Below are positions 23,412 through 31,396 of a stretch of DNA of 64,000 nucleotides, one piece after another. How positions within the stretch are numbered: the first letter of the stretch is position 1; each line of letters begins with the position of its first letter. Made by a program: the position numbers and the translations under genes. Source of the stretch: 66-474 sp035281745 (GTDB taxonomy: Bacteria > Pseudomonadota > Gammaproteobacteria > Xanthomonadales > Rhodanobacteraceae); assembly GCA_035281745.1 (NCBI GenBank), contig DATEDI010000021.1:1-64000 (forward strand), in the 5' to 3' direction. The notes beneath the pieces were generated by a model. The model saw only the letters and a program-made list of their open reading frames with translations. It had not been told where the DNA came from and did no database searches.

Positions 23412-24206
23412 ATGCTGAAACTTGTTTGCGCGCTCGCGCTGGCCGTCGTTGCCACGAGCGCCTGTTCCTCCGACCATCCCGTCGCAGTCGCCGATGCCAT
23501 GCCGGCCGCCGCCGCTTCCGTCACGCCAGCCGTGCGCAGCGCGATCACCACCGCGGTCACGCAGATGGCACCCGGCGCGAAGGTGCAGCAGATCGCCCCG
23601 ATGCCGATCGCCGGCTTGTTTCAGGTGATCTCGCAAGGCCAGGTGCTGTACATGACCGGCGACGGGCGCTACGTGATCCAGGGCGACGCGTTCGACATCA
23701 AGACCCGCACGCCGCTCAACAGCCAGACGATGAACCGCCTGCGGCGCGATGCCATCGCCAAGCTGGCGCCCGCCGGAATGATCCGCTTCGCACCAGCCAA
23801 TCCGAAATACACGGTGACGGTATTCACCGACATCGACTGCCCGTACTGCCGCGCGTTCCACGCCAACATCGCCGAGCTCAACAAGCTCGGGATTGCCGTG
23901 GATTACCTGTTCTGGCCGCGCAGCGGACTCGGCACACCGTCGGCACAGAAAGCCGTGGACGTGTGGTGCGCATCCGACCGCAAGGACGCGCTGACCCGCG
24001 CGTTCGAAGGCCAGGGGCCGCACAATGCAACTTGCCAGTCGCCGGTGGCGCACGACTTCAACCTCGGCATGGATCTGGGTGTGGACGGCACGCCCACCGT
24101 CATTGCCGACAACGGCGTGGTGCTGGGCGGGTACGTCGATCCGCAGGAATTATTGCGGCGGCTCGAGACGGTGCACGCCACGCCCACCGCCCAACCTTCA
24201 CGCTGA
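23412..24206 (+). CDS. DsbC/DsbG-like thiol:disulphide interchange lipoprotein
   Basis: A 264-residue precursor with a lipoprotein-type signal (TSAC, lipidated Cys18). An N-terminal dimerisation-like domain (about 40-120) contains GLFQVISQGQVLYMTGDGRYVIQGD, as in DsbC/DsbG. The thioredoxin domain has the redox motif CPYC (Cys143, Cys146) in DIDCPYCRAFH and a cis-Pro in DGTPTVI. It probably isomerises disulphides in periplasmic proteins. Membrane anchoring by lipid is unusual for DsbC, which is soluble in E. coli. An additional Cys pair (Cys182, Cys206) is also present. Confidence 0.88.
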   Translation: MLKLVCALALAVVATSACSSDHPVAVADAMPAAAASVTPAVRSAITTAVTQMAPGAKVQQIAPMPIAGLFQVISQGQVLYMTGDGRYVIQGDAFDIKTRTPLNSQTMNRLRRDAIAKLAPAGMIRFAPANPKYTVTVFTDIDCPYCRAFHANIAELNKLGIAVDYLFWPRSGLGTPSAQKAVDVWCASDRKDALTRAFEGQGPHNATCQSPVAHDFNLGMDLGVDGTPTVIADNGVVLGGYVDPQELLRRLETVHATPTAQPSR

Positions 24207-24360
24207 TAGCGGCTTTCGCGCGTAGCCAAGCCACCGAAGCCGTTCTGGTGTCTGTTGATCGAAGTGCCTCATGCTCGTGCGGCACACCGGGCCACCCGGC
24301 GATCCGGGACGATCGCATTTATAATGACCGGCTCCCTCCGGCTGCGGTTTCCCCATCGCC

Positions 24361-27300
24361 ATGATCGTCCTCGACGGGCGCAGCGCCCTGTCGGATTTCC
24401 GCCTCGACCGACTCAACCTTCGCCTCGGCGCCATTGCCAAGGGCATTCGCGTGCGCGGCGCGCGGCAGGTGTACTTCGTCGAATCGAAGTTGCAACTGTC
24501 GCCGACTCTGCACCGGCGCCTTGCTGAAGTGCTCGACGCCACCGAAGCGCCGCCCGCGGACGCTTCGCTGTGGGTGGTGCCACGGCTCGGCACGCTGTCG
24601 CCGTGGTCGTCGAAGGCCACCGACATCGTGCACCACGTCGGCATCCACGTCTCACGCGTCGAACGCGGCACCGCATTCCTGATCGAGCACCTGCCGGCTG
24701 CGGACGATCCCGCGTTCGCCGCCATTGCGAACGCCTTGCACGACCCGATGACCCAATCGGTACTGCTGAAGCTCAGCGATGCGCCGCAGATTTTCCTGCG
24801 CGGCGAATCCGCGCCGCTGGCCACGGTCGCGCTGGGCGATGACGCGAAAGCGTCGCTGCAAGGGGCCAATGGTGCGCTGGGCCTGGCGCTCGCGCCGGAC
24901 GAGATCGATTACCTCGTCGACAACTACGCGAAGCTCGGCCGCGATCCGACCGACGCGGAACTGGTGATGTTCGCGCAGGCCAATTCCGAGCACTGCCGGC
25001 ACAAGGTATTCAACGCCAGCTTCATCGTCGATGGCGAGAAGCAATCGTCCAGCCTGTTCGACCTGATCCGCCACACCCACAAGACCTCGCCCGCGTACAC
25101 GCTGTCGGCGTACAGCGACAATGCCGCGGTGATCGAGGGCTCGAACGGCGCGCGCTTCTTCGCCGACGCCGACGGCGTCTGGCGCACGCACGTCGAGTCG
25201 ATCCCCTACGCAATCAAGGTCGAAACCCACAACCACCCGACCGCGATTTCGCCATGGCCGGGCGCGGCCACCGGATCCGGCGGCGAGATCCGCGACGAAG
25301 GCGCGGTCGGGCGCGGCGGCAAACCGAAAGCCGGCTTGACCGGCTTTTCCGTCTCGCACCTGCGCATTCCGGATTTGCCGCGGCCTTGGGAAGCGGAACG
25401 CCCGCTGCCGCCGCGCGTCGCGAGCGCGTTCGAGATCATGCGCGACGGCCCGCTGGGCGCGGCCGGCTTCAACAACGAGTTCGGGCGACCGTGTCTCGCC
25501 GGCTATTTCCGCACGTTCGAACTCGAAACCGCCAAGCCCGGCATGCGCCACGGCTACGACAAGCCGATCATGCTGGCGGGCGGCGTCGCCAACGTGCGCC
25601 CGATGCTGGTGAAAAAGAACAAACTCGCGCCGGGCGATCAGGTGATCGTGCTGGGCGGGCCCGCGATGCTGATCGGCCTCGGCGGCGGCGCGGCCTCGTC
25701 AATGGCGGCCGGCGCCTCCAGTGAAGCGCTCGACTTCGCCTCGGTGCAGCGCGACAACCCGGAAATGCAGCGGCGCTGCCAGGAAGTGATCGATGCCTGC
25801 TGCGCGTTCGGCGACACCAGCCCCATCGTCGCGATCCACGATGTCGGCGCGGGTGGTTTGTCGAATGCCATTCCGGAATTGCTGCACGATTCGGGCGTCG
25901 GCGGCGACATCGACCTCGATGCGGTGCCGCTGGACGATCCGCAGCTCTCGCCCATGCAGATCTGGTGCAACGAATCGCAGGAACGTTACGTGCTCGGCGT
26001 GAAGCCCGCGGACGTCGACAAATTCCGCGCGCTGTGCGAGCGCGAGCGCTGTCCGTTCGCGGTGGTCGGCACCGCGACGGAAGAACAACGCTTGCGGGTG
26101 CGCTCGAAACGCGATCCGCGCGTGATCGACATGGAACTTGAGATGCTGCTCGGCAAGCCGCCGCGGATGCAGCGCGATGCGACCCGCATCGAGCCGCAAC
26201 TCGACATCATTCCCGATCTCACCGGCATCGGCCTCCACGAAGCGATCGAGCGCGTGTTGCGCATGCCCGCGGTCGCCGACAAGGCGTTCCTGATCCATAT
26301 CGGCGACCGCAGCGTCGGCGGCCTCTGCGCGCGCGACCAACTGGTGGGCCCATGGCAGGTGCCGGTCGCGGATTGCGCTTTGACGCTGGCCGACTTCCAG
26401 GGGTACGCCGGCGAAGCGATGGCGATGGGCGAACGCGCGCCGGTCGCGGTGCTGGACGGCGCCGCGTCCGCGCGCATGGCGTTGGGCGAAGCCATCACCA
26501 ATCTGATCGCCGCGCCACTCGCGAGCCTCGAAGAAGTCCGGCTGTCGGCCAACTGGATGGCCGCGATCGGCCACGAAGGCGAAGACGCGGCGCTGTTCGA
26601 CGCCGTGCAAGCCGTTTCGATGCAACTGTGTCCCGCGCTCGGGATGTCCATTCCGGTCGGCAAGGACTCGCTGTCGATGCGCACGCTGTGGCGCGATGCC
26701 GACCGCGAACAGCGCACCATCGCTCCGGTGTCGCTGATCGTCAGCGCGTTCGCGCGCGTGGAGGACGCACGCGGTGCGCTGACGCCGCAGCTCCGAATGG
26801 ACGCGGGCGATACCGAACTGTGGCTCATCGACCTCGGCGCCGGCCGCGACCGCCTCGGCGGCTCGGTGCTGACGCAAGCCTACGAACGCGGCGGCGGCGT
26901 GCCGCCGGATTTCGAAAACCCCGAGCGCCTGCGCGGCCTGTTCGACGCGATCCGCGCCGCGCGCGAGAAGAACCTGCTGCTGGCCTATCACGATCGTTCC
27001 GACGGCGGCGCGATCGTCACGCTGCTGGAAATGGCCTTCGCCGGCCATTGCGGCCTGGAAATCTTTCTCGACGGTTGGGCCGACAGCACGCTGCGCGCGC
27101 TGTTCAACGAGGAACTCGGCGCGGTGGTGCAGGTGCGCGTCGACGACCACGATGCGTTCGCCGCGATTACCGAAGCGCACGGTCTGGCCGCCATGACGCG
27201 CGTGATCGCACGGCCCAAGGCCAAGCTCGGCATCAAGCTGTACGGAGGCGATGAAACCGTCGCCAAGTGGAACTGGCGCAAGCTGATCGACACCTGGCAC

Positions 27301-28218
27301 GAAACCAGCCATGCGATGCAACGCCTGCGCGACAACCCCGCCTGCGCCGACGCCGAACGCGAATGGCGCAGCGACGATGGCGATCCGGGCTTGAATGCGA
27401 AACTCACCTTCGACCCGACGGACGACGTGGCCGCGCCGTACGTCGCCAAGGGCGCGCGTCCGCGCCTCGCGGTGTTGCGCGAGCAGGGCGTCAACGGCCA
27501 GGTGGAAATGGCGGCGGCGTTCACCCGCGCGGGTTTTGACGCGGTGGACGTGCACATGAGCGATCTCGTGACCGGTCGGCACACGCTCGCCGGGTTCGCC
27601 GGTTTCGCCGCGTGCGGCGGCTTTTCATACGGCGACGTGCTGGGCGCGGGGCGCGGCTGGGCCGCGTCGATCCTGTATCACAACGAACTCCGCGACCAGT
27701 TCGCGGCGTTCCTCGCCGACGAATCGAAATTCGCCGTCGGCATGTGCAATGGCTGCCAGATGCTGGCGCATCTGAAGTCCATCATCCCCGGCGCCGAGCA
27801 TTGGCCGACTTTCGCGCGCAACGCATCGGAACAATACGAAGCACGGCTGGTGACGCTGGAAGTGCTGGACGCGGGCTCGATCCTGTTTCGCGGCATGGCC
27901 GGCTCGCGCATCCCGGTGGTCGCCGCGCACGGCGAAGGCCGCGCGGTGTTCGCCGAAGGCAGCAAGGCCGGCAAGGCCACGGCCTGCGTGCGTTTCGTCG
28001 ACAACCGCGGCAAGGCAACCGAAACCTTCCCCTACAACTCGAACGGTTCGCCGGACGGCCTGGCCGGATTCACCGCCGCATCCGGGCGCGTGACCATCCT
28101 GATGCCGCACCCGGAGCGGGTTTTCCGCACGGTGCAGATGAGCTGGCACCCACGCGGGTGGGGCGAAGATTCGCCGTGGATGCGGATCTTCCGCAATGCG
28201 CGGGTGTTCGTCGGCTAA
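24361..28218 (+). CDS. purL: Phosphoribosylformylglycinamidine synthase
   Basis: A 1285-residue large-type PurL that makes FGAM from FGAR, glutamine and ATP in purine synthesis. The N-terminal domain is followed by two AIRS-like halves (NSEHCRHKVFNA, ETHNHPTAISPWPGAATGSGG, HDVGAGGLSNA, SVGGLCARDQ, and the second set around PVGKDSLSM and YHDRSDGGA). The C-terminal class I glutaminase has its nucleophile in GMCNGCQM (Cys1129) and a His in MPHPERVFR. Length equals the gammaproteobacterial type. It stands alone between a DsbG-like gene and the convergent maiA. Confidence 0.98.
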   Translation: MIVLDGRSALSDFRLDRLNLRLGAIAKGIRVRGARQVYFVESKLQLSPTLHRRLAEVLDATEAPPADASLWVVPRLGTLSPWSSKATDIVHHVGIHVSRVERGTAFLIEHLPAADDPAFAAIANALHDPMTQSVLLKLSDAPQIFLRGESAPLATVALGDDAKASLQGANGALGLALAPDEIDYLVDNYAKLGRDPTDAELVMFAQANSEHCRHKVFNASFIVDGEKQSSSLFDLIRHTHKTSPAYTLSAYSDNAAVIEGSNGARFFADADGVWRTHVESIPYAIKVETHNHPTAISPWPGAATGSGGEIRDEGAVGRGGKPKAGLTGFSVSHLRIPDLPRPWEAERPLPPRVASAFEIMRDGPLGAAGFNNEFGRPCLAGYFRTFELETAKPGMRHGYDKPIMLAGGVANVRPMLVKKNKLAPGDQVIVLGGPAMLIGLGGGAASSMAAGASSEALDFASVQRDNPEMQRRCQEVIDACCAFGDTSPIVAIHDVGAGGLSNAIPELLHDSGVGGDIDLDAVPLDDPQLSPMQIWCNESQERYVLGVKPADVDKFRALCERERCPFAVVGTATEEQRLRVRSKRDPRVIDMELEMLLGKPPRMQRDATRIEPQLDIIPDLTGIGLHEAIERVLRMPAVADKAFLIHIGDRSVGGLCARDQLVGPWQVPVADCALTLADFQGYAGEAMAMGERAPVAVLDGAASARMALGEAITNLIAAPLASLEEVRLSANWMAAIGHEGEDAALFDAVQAVSMQLCPALGMSIPVGKDSLSMRTLWRDADREQRTIAPVSLIVSAFARVEDARGALTPQLRMDAGDTELWLIDLGAGRDRLGGSVLTQAYERGGGVPPDFENPERLRGLFDAIRAAREKNLLLAYHDRSDGGAIVTLLEMAFAGHCGLEIFLDGWADSTLRALFNEELGAVVQVRVDDHDAFAAITEAHGLAAMTRVIARPKAKLGIKLYGGDETVAKWNWRKLIDTWHETSHAMQRLRDNPACADAEREWRSDDGDPGLNAKLTFDPTDDVAAPYVAKGARPRLAVLREQGVNGQVEMAAAFTRAGFDAVDVHMSDLVTGRHTLAGFAGFAACGGFSYGDVLGAGRGWAASILYHNELRDQFAAFLADESKFAVGMCNGCQMLAHLKSIIPGAEHWPTFARNASEQYEARLVTLEVLDAGSILFRGMAGSRIPVVAAHGEGRAVFAEGSKAGKATACVRFVDNRGKATETFPYNSNGSPDGLAGFTAASGRVTILMPHPERVFRTVQMSWHPRGWGEDSPWMRIFRNARVFVG

Positions 28219-28226
28219 AGCGGCGC

Positions 28227-28892
28227 TTACGCCGCGACGGGCGCGTCGGCCTGCGCCTCCGGCGCGGCCACGCGGAACGCTTGGAGCTTGCGGCACACCG
28301 CGTCGATCGATTCGATGACGGGATAACGTTCCAGCGACACGCCGAAGCGTCGCGCGTTGTACACCTGCGGAACCAGGCAGCAATCGGCCAGCGTGGGCGC
28401 GTGGCCTTCGCAGAACGCGCCGGTACGACGGGCAGCCAGCATCGCTTCGATCGCATTGAAACCGATCTCGATCCAGTGCCGCGACCACGCGAGCTTCTGT
28501 CCGTCGCTTGCGCCGAGTTCGCGCTGGAGGTATTGCAGCACCCGCAGGTTGCCGATCGGATGGATGTCGCACGCGATCGCCTGCGCGATCGCGCGCACCC
28601 GTGCGCACGCCAATGCGCTGGGCGGCAGCAGGCGCGGCGTGTCGGGATAGGCGTCTTCCAGGTATTCGATGATCGCCAGCGATTCGATGATCGTCTTGTC
28701 GCCATCCACCAGCGTCGGCACCAGTTGCTGCGGATTGAGCGCACGATAGTCGTCGTGGTGCTGCTCGCCGCCGTCACGCACCAGATGCACCGGCGCGATC
28801 ACGTAATCGAGCCCCTTCAAATTCAGCGCAATGCGCACGCGATAGGCGGCACTGGAGCGCCAGTAGCTGTACAACATGAAGGTGTCGGGCAT
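28227..28892 (-). CDS. maiA: Maleylacetoacetate isomerase (zeta-class GST)
   Basis: A 221-residue zeta-class glutathione transferase that isomerises maleylacetoacetate to fumarylacetoacetate in tyrosine and homogentisate breakdown. The zeta signature SSAAYRVRIALNLKG is near the N-terminus, followed by NPQQLVPTLVDGD, the ESLAIIEYLED cis-Pro/GSH block and a C-terminal helical domain with TLADCCLVPQVYNARRF. No other homogentisate-pathway gene is nearby. The start at 28892 is used; an upstream ATG at 28910 would add six residues. Confidence 0.93.
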   Translation of the reverse strand: MPDTFMLYSYWRSSAAYRVRIALNLKGLDYVIAPVHLVRDGGEQHHDDYRALNPQQLVPTLVDGDKTIIESLAIIEYLEDAYPDTPRLLPPSALACARVRAIAQAIACDIHPIGNLRVLQYLQRELGASDGQKLAWSRHWIEIGFNAIEAMLAARRTGAFCEGHAPTLADCCLVPQVYNARRFGVSLERYPVIESIDAVCRKLQAFRVAAPEAQADAPVAA

Positions 28893-29000
28893 GCGGATTT
28901 CGGCGGTCATCGAAACCGGCAAGGTTAGCGCAATTGCACGCGACCAGCGCGCCGTCGACAATGCGCAATTCAACATTGCATCGATCGCTGGAGCCGTTCC

Positions 29001-30179
29001 ATGACCCTCATCCGCATGACCGATCTTGATCTCAAGGGCAGGCGCGTCCTGATCCGCGAAGATCTCAACGTGCCGATCCAGAATGGCAAGATCACCTCCA
29101 CCCAACGCCTTGATGCGGCGCTTCCGACCATCCGTGCCGCGCGCGATGCGGACGCAGCGGTGCTGGTGATGTCGCATCTCGGGCGTCCCAAGGAAGGCGT
29201 GTTCGACGAGGCGCAATCGCTGAAGCCCGTCGCCGAATGGCTGTCGGAGGAGCTTGGCGCCAGCGTGCGCCTGCAACGCGATTATCTCGACGGCGTCGAC
29301 GTGAAGAACGGCGAAGTAGTGTTGCTGGAAAACTGCCGGATGAACGTCGGCGAGAAATCCGATGACGAGGCGCTCGCAAAAAAATACGCCGCGTTGTGCG
29401 ACGTGTTCGTGATGGACGCGTTCGGCACCGCACATCGCGCGCAGGCGTCCACGCACGGCGTCGCGAAGTTCGCGAAGACCGCGTGCGCGGGTCCGCTGCT
29501 GGCGGGGGAACTGGACGCGCTGGGCAAGGCGATGAAAGATCCGGCGCGCCCGCTGCTGGCGATCGTCGCCGGCTCCAAGGTTTCCACCAAGCTCGACCTG
29601 CTGCAGAACCTGGTGCAGCGCGTCGACCAGTTGATCGTCGGCGGCGGCATCGCCAACACCTTCATCGCGGCGGCCGGCCACAAGGTCGGCAAATCCCTGT
29701 TCGAGGCCGACCTGCTGGACGCGGCACGCAAGGTGATCGAGCGCGCCCATGCGCGCGGCGCCGACGTGCCGGTTCCGAGTGACGTGGTGACGGCGCCGAA
29801 ATTCGCCGCCGATGCACCCGCCACGGTGAAGCCGGTGGATCAAGTCGGCGACGGGGAAATGATCCTCGACATCGGCCCCGATACCGCCAAGCGCTACGCG
29901 GACATGATCGCCAAGGCCGGCACGGTGGTGTGGAACGGCCCGGTCGGCGTGTTCGAATTCGATGCATTCGGCCACGGCACCGAAACCTTGGCGCGCGCGA
30001 TCGCCGATTCGAAGGCCTTCTCGATCGCGGGGGGCGGCGACACGCTGGCCGCGGTGGACAAGTACGGCATCGAAGACAAGGTGTCGTACATCTCGACCGG
30101 GGGCGGGGCGTTCCTGGAATTCCTTGAAGGCAAGACGCTGCCGGCCGTGGCGATGCTGGAACGACGCGCCCGGGGCTGA
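29001..30179 (+). CDS. pgk: Phosphoglycerate kinase
   Basis: A 392-residue full-length PGK that makes ATP and 3-phosphoglycerate from 1,3-bisphosphoglycerate. Typical blocks are RRVLIREDLNVP, MSHLGRPKEG, LENCRMN, VMDAFGTAHRAQAS, GSKVSTKLDLL, IVGGGIANTF, WNGPVGVFEFDAFG and the terminal GGGDTLAAVDKYG. A GGAG site lies 9 nt before the ATG. It is divergent from maiA with a 108-bp gap. In many Xanthomonadales pgk sits with gap, pyk and fba; here pyk and fba lie 8-11 kb upstream. Confidence 0.97.
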   Translation: MTLIRMTDLDLKGRRVLIREDLNVPIQNGKITSTQRLDAALPTIRAARDADAAVLVMSHLGRPKEGVFDEAQSLKPVAEWLSEELGASVRLQRDYLDGVDVKNGEVVLLENCRMNVGEKSDDEALAKKYAALCDVFVMDAFGTAHRAQASTHGVAKFAKTACAGPLLAGELDALGKAMKDPARPLLAIVAGSKVSTKLDLLQNLVQRVDQLIVGGGIANTFIAAAGHKVGKSLFEADLLDAARKVIERAHARGADVPVPSDVVTAPKFAADAPATVKPVDQVGDGEMILDIGPDTAKRYADMIAKAGTVVWNGPVGVFEFDAFGHGTETLARAIADSKAFSIAGGGDTLAAVDKYGIEDKVSYISTGGGAFLEFLEGKTLPAVAMLERRARG

Positions 30180-30238
30180 ATCGCCCCGGGCCGGCACATC
30201 GCGTCACCAAGCCTCTGACAGGCCGGATCCTTGGCCAT

Positions 30239-30280
30239 TGAAAACGTTTGCATTACGGAATGAAAACGTTTACATTCCGT
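30239..30280 (+). promoter_or_regulatory. Double LacI-type operator upstream of the glucan locus
   Basis: Two 14-bp boxes, TGAAAACGTTTGCA (30239-30252) and TGAAAACGTTTACA (30261-30274), have the central CG of LacI-family operators and are spaced 22 bp centre to centre, about two helical turns. The second is nested in a longer palindrome, 30255-30280, with perfect outer arms ACGGAATG and CATTCCGT. They precede the LacI-type gene itself, suggesting autoregulation and control of the receptor downstream. A related box is at 42339-42356. Confidence 0.75.
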
Positions 30281-30332
30281 GCACAGGTGCATCCGGTGCG
30301 CCCTGTCCATCAGGCCACGGGGGAAGCGTGCA

Positions 30333-31373
30333 GTGGTGACGATCAAGGACGTCGCCCGGGAGGCGAAAGTTTCAGTGGCGACCGTATCACGCGCATTGAA
30401 TGGGAGCGCCGACGTCACGCCGGCCACGCGCGCGCGCATCGAGCGCGCAGCGGCGCGCCTGCGTTATGTGCCCATGGGGGCAGCCCGCAGTCTGGTCACC
30501 CGCCGCACACAGGCGATCGGCGCATTGTTGCCGGATCTGTTCGGCGAATTCTTTTCCGAACTGATCCGCGGAATAGACCTTGCGGCGCGTACGCACGGGC
30601 TGCACCTGCTGGTCTCCAGTTCCCACGGTGACGCGAACGAAGCCGCCGTAGCCCTGCGGGCGATGCAGGGCCGCGTGGACGGCGTGTTGATCATGTCGCC
30701 GCATGTGGACGCTGCCTTCCTGCGCAAGCATCTTGCCGATTCCATCCCCGCGGTGCTGCTCGACAGCCCGCCACGCGAGCCTCGCCGCCCGCACGTGAAC
30801 ATCGACAACCTGGGTGGCGCCCGCGCGATGACGCAGCACCTGCTCGTGCTTGGCCATCGCAAGATCGCCTTCATCGAAGGTCCGGAAGGCAATCGCGACG
30901 CGCGCGAACGCCGTCGCGGTTTCGAGCAGACGATCGCCGCGCAGGACGGGGCGATCGCGCGCTACCTGGAAGGCGACTACAGCGAGGAATCCGGTCATCG
31001 CGCCGGGCGCACGCTGTTGGCGGGGCGCAAGCTTCCCGATGCCGTGTTCGCCGCCAACGACATGATGGCGATCGGCTGCCTGTCCGCCCTCAACGAAGCC
31101 GGTGTGCAGGTGCCCGACCAGATCGCACTGGCGGGTTTCGACGACATTCCGATAGCACGCTACACGCACCCACCGCTCACCACGGTGCACGTGCGGATCG
31201 CGCAATTGGGACATGCGGCGCTGGAGCGGCTGGTGGTGCAGATGCAAACGCCGGATATACCGGAAGCGGACGTGACGACCATGCCGTGCGAGGTAGTGGT
31301 ACGCGCCTCGTGCGGGTTTCGCGCAACCGCAACCGGGAGTGGAAAAGAGGTTCAAGCCCGAAAACTCCAATAA
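30333..31373 (+). CDS. LacI family transcriptional regulator
   Basis: A 346-residue LacI/GalR repressor. The N-terminal HTH (VTIKDVAREAKVSVATVSRALNG) and hinge (ARSLVTRRTQAIGALLPDLF) lead into a periplasmic-binding-like effector domain (MQGRVDGVLIMS, HLLVLGHRKIAFIEGP, PDAVFAANDMMAIGCLSAL, DQIALAGFDDIPIARYTHPPLTTV). The start is one of two consecutive GTG codons at 30333/30336. The receptor gene begins 23 bp after its stop, so it is in an operon with it. Adjacent glycan genes and operators imply that it senses a glucan-derived sugar; which one is not visible. Confidence 0.93.
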   Translation: MVTIKDVAREAKVSVATVSRALNGSADVTPATRARIERAAARLRYVPMGAARSLVTRRTQAIGALLPDLFGEFFSELIRGIDLAARTHGLHLLVSSSHGDANEAAVALRAMQGRVDGVLIMSPHVDAAFLRKHLADSIPAVLLDSPPREPRRPHVNIDNLGGARAMTQHLLVLGHRKIAFIEGPEGNRDARERRRGFEQTIAAQDGAIARYLEGDYSEESGHRAGRTLLAGRKLPDAVFAANDMMAIGCLSALNEAGVQVPDQIALAGFDDIPIARYTHPPLTTVHVRIAQLGHAALERLVVQMQTPDIPEADVTTMPCEVVVRASCGFRATATGSGKEVQARKLQ

Positions 31374-31396
31374 ACCCCATGCGCGCTGGAGGGGAT

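Noticed and set aside
25699..27582. 627-codon antisense frame within purL
   Set aside because: Shadow of purL; no conserved motif.
28893..30197. Apparent N-terminal extension of maiA to a 656-codon protein
   Set aside because: It lies antisense to pgk; the conserved GST starts at 28892 and the extra residues have no domain.
31286..31396. Upstream start for the TonB receptor overlapping the lacI gene
   Set aside because: The ATG at 31397 has a GGAGGGG site and starts a good signal peptide; earlier codons belong to the lacI gene end.
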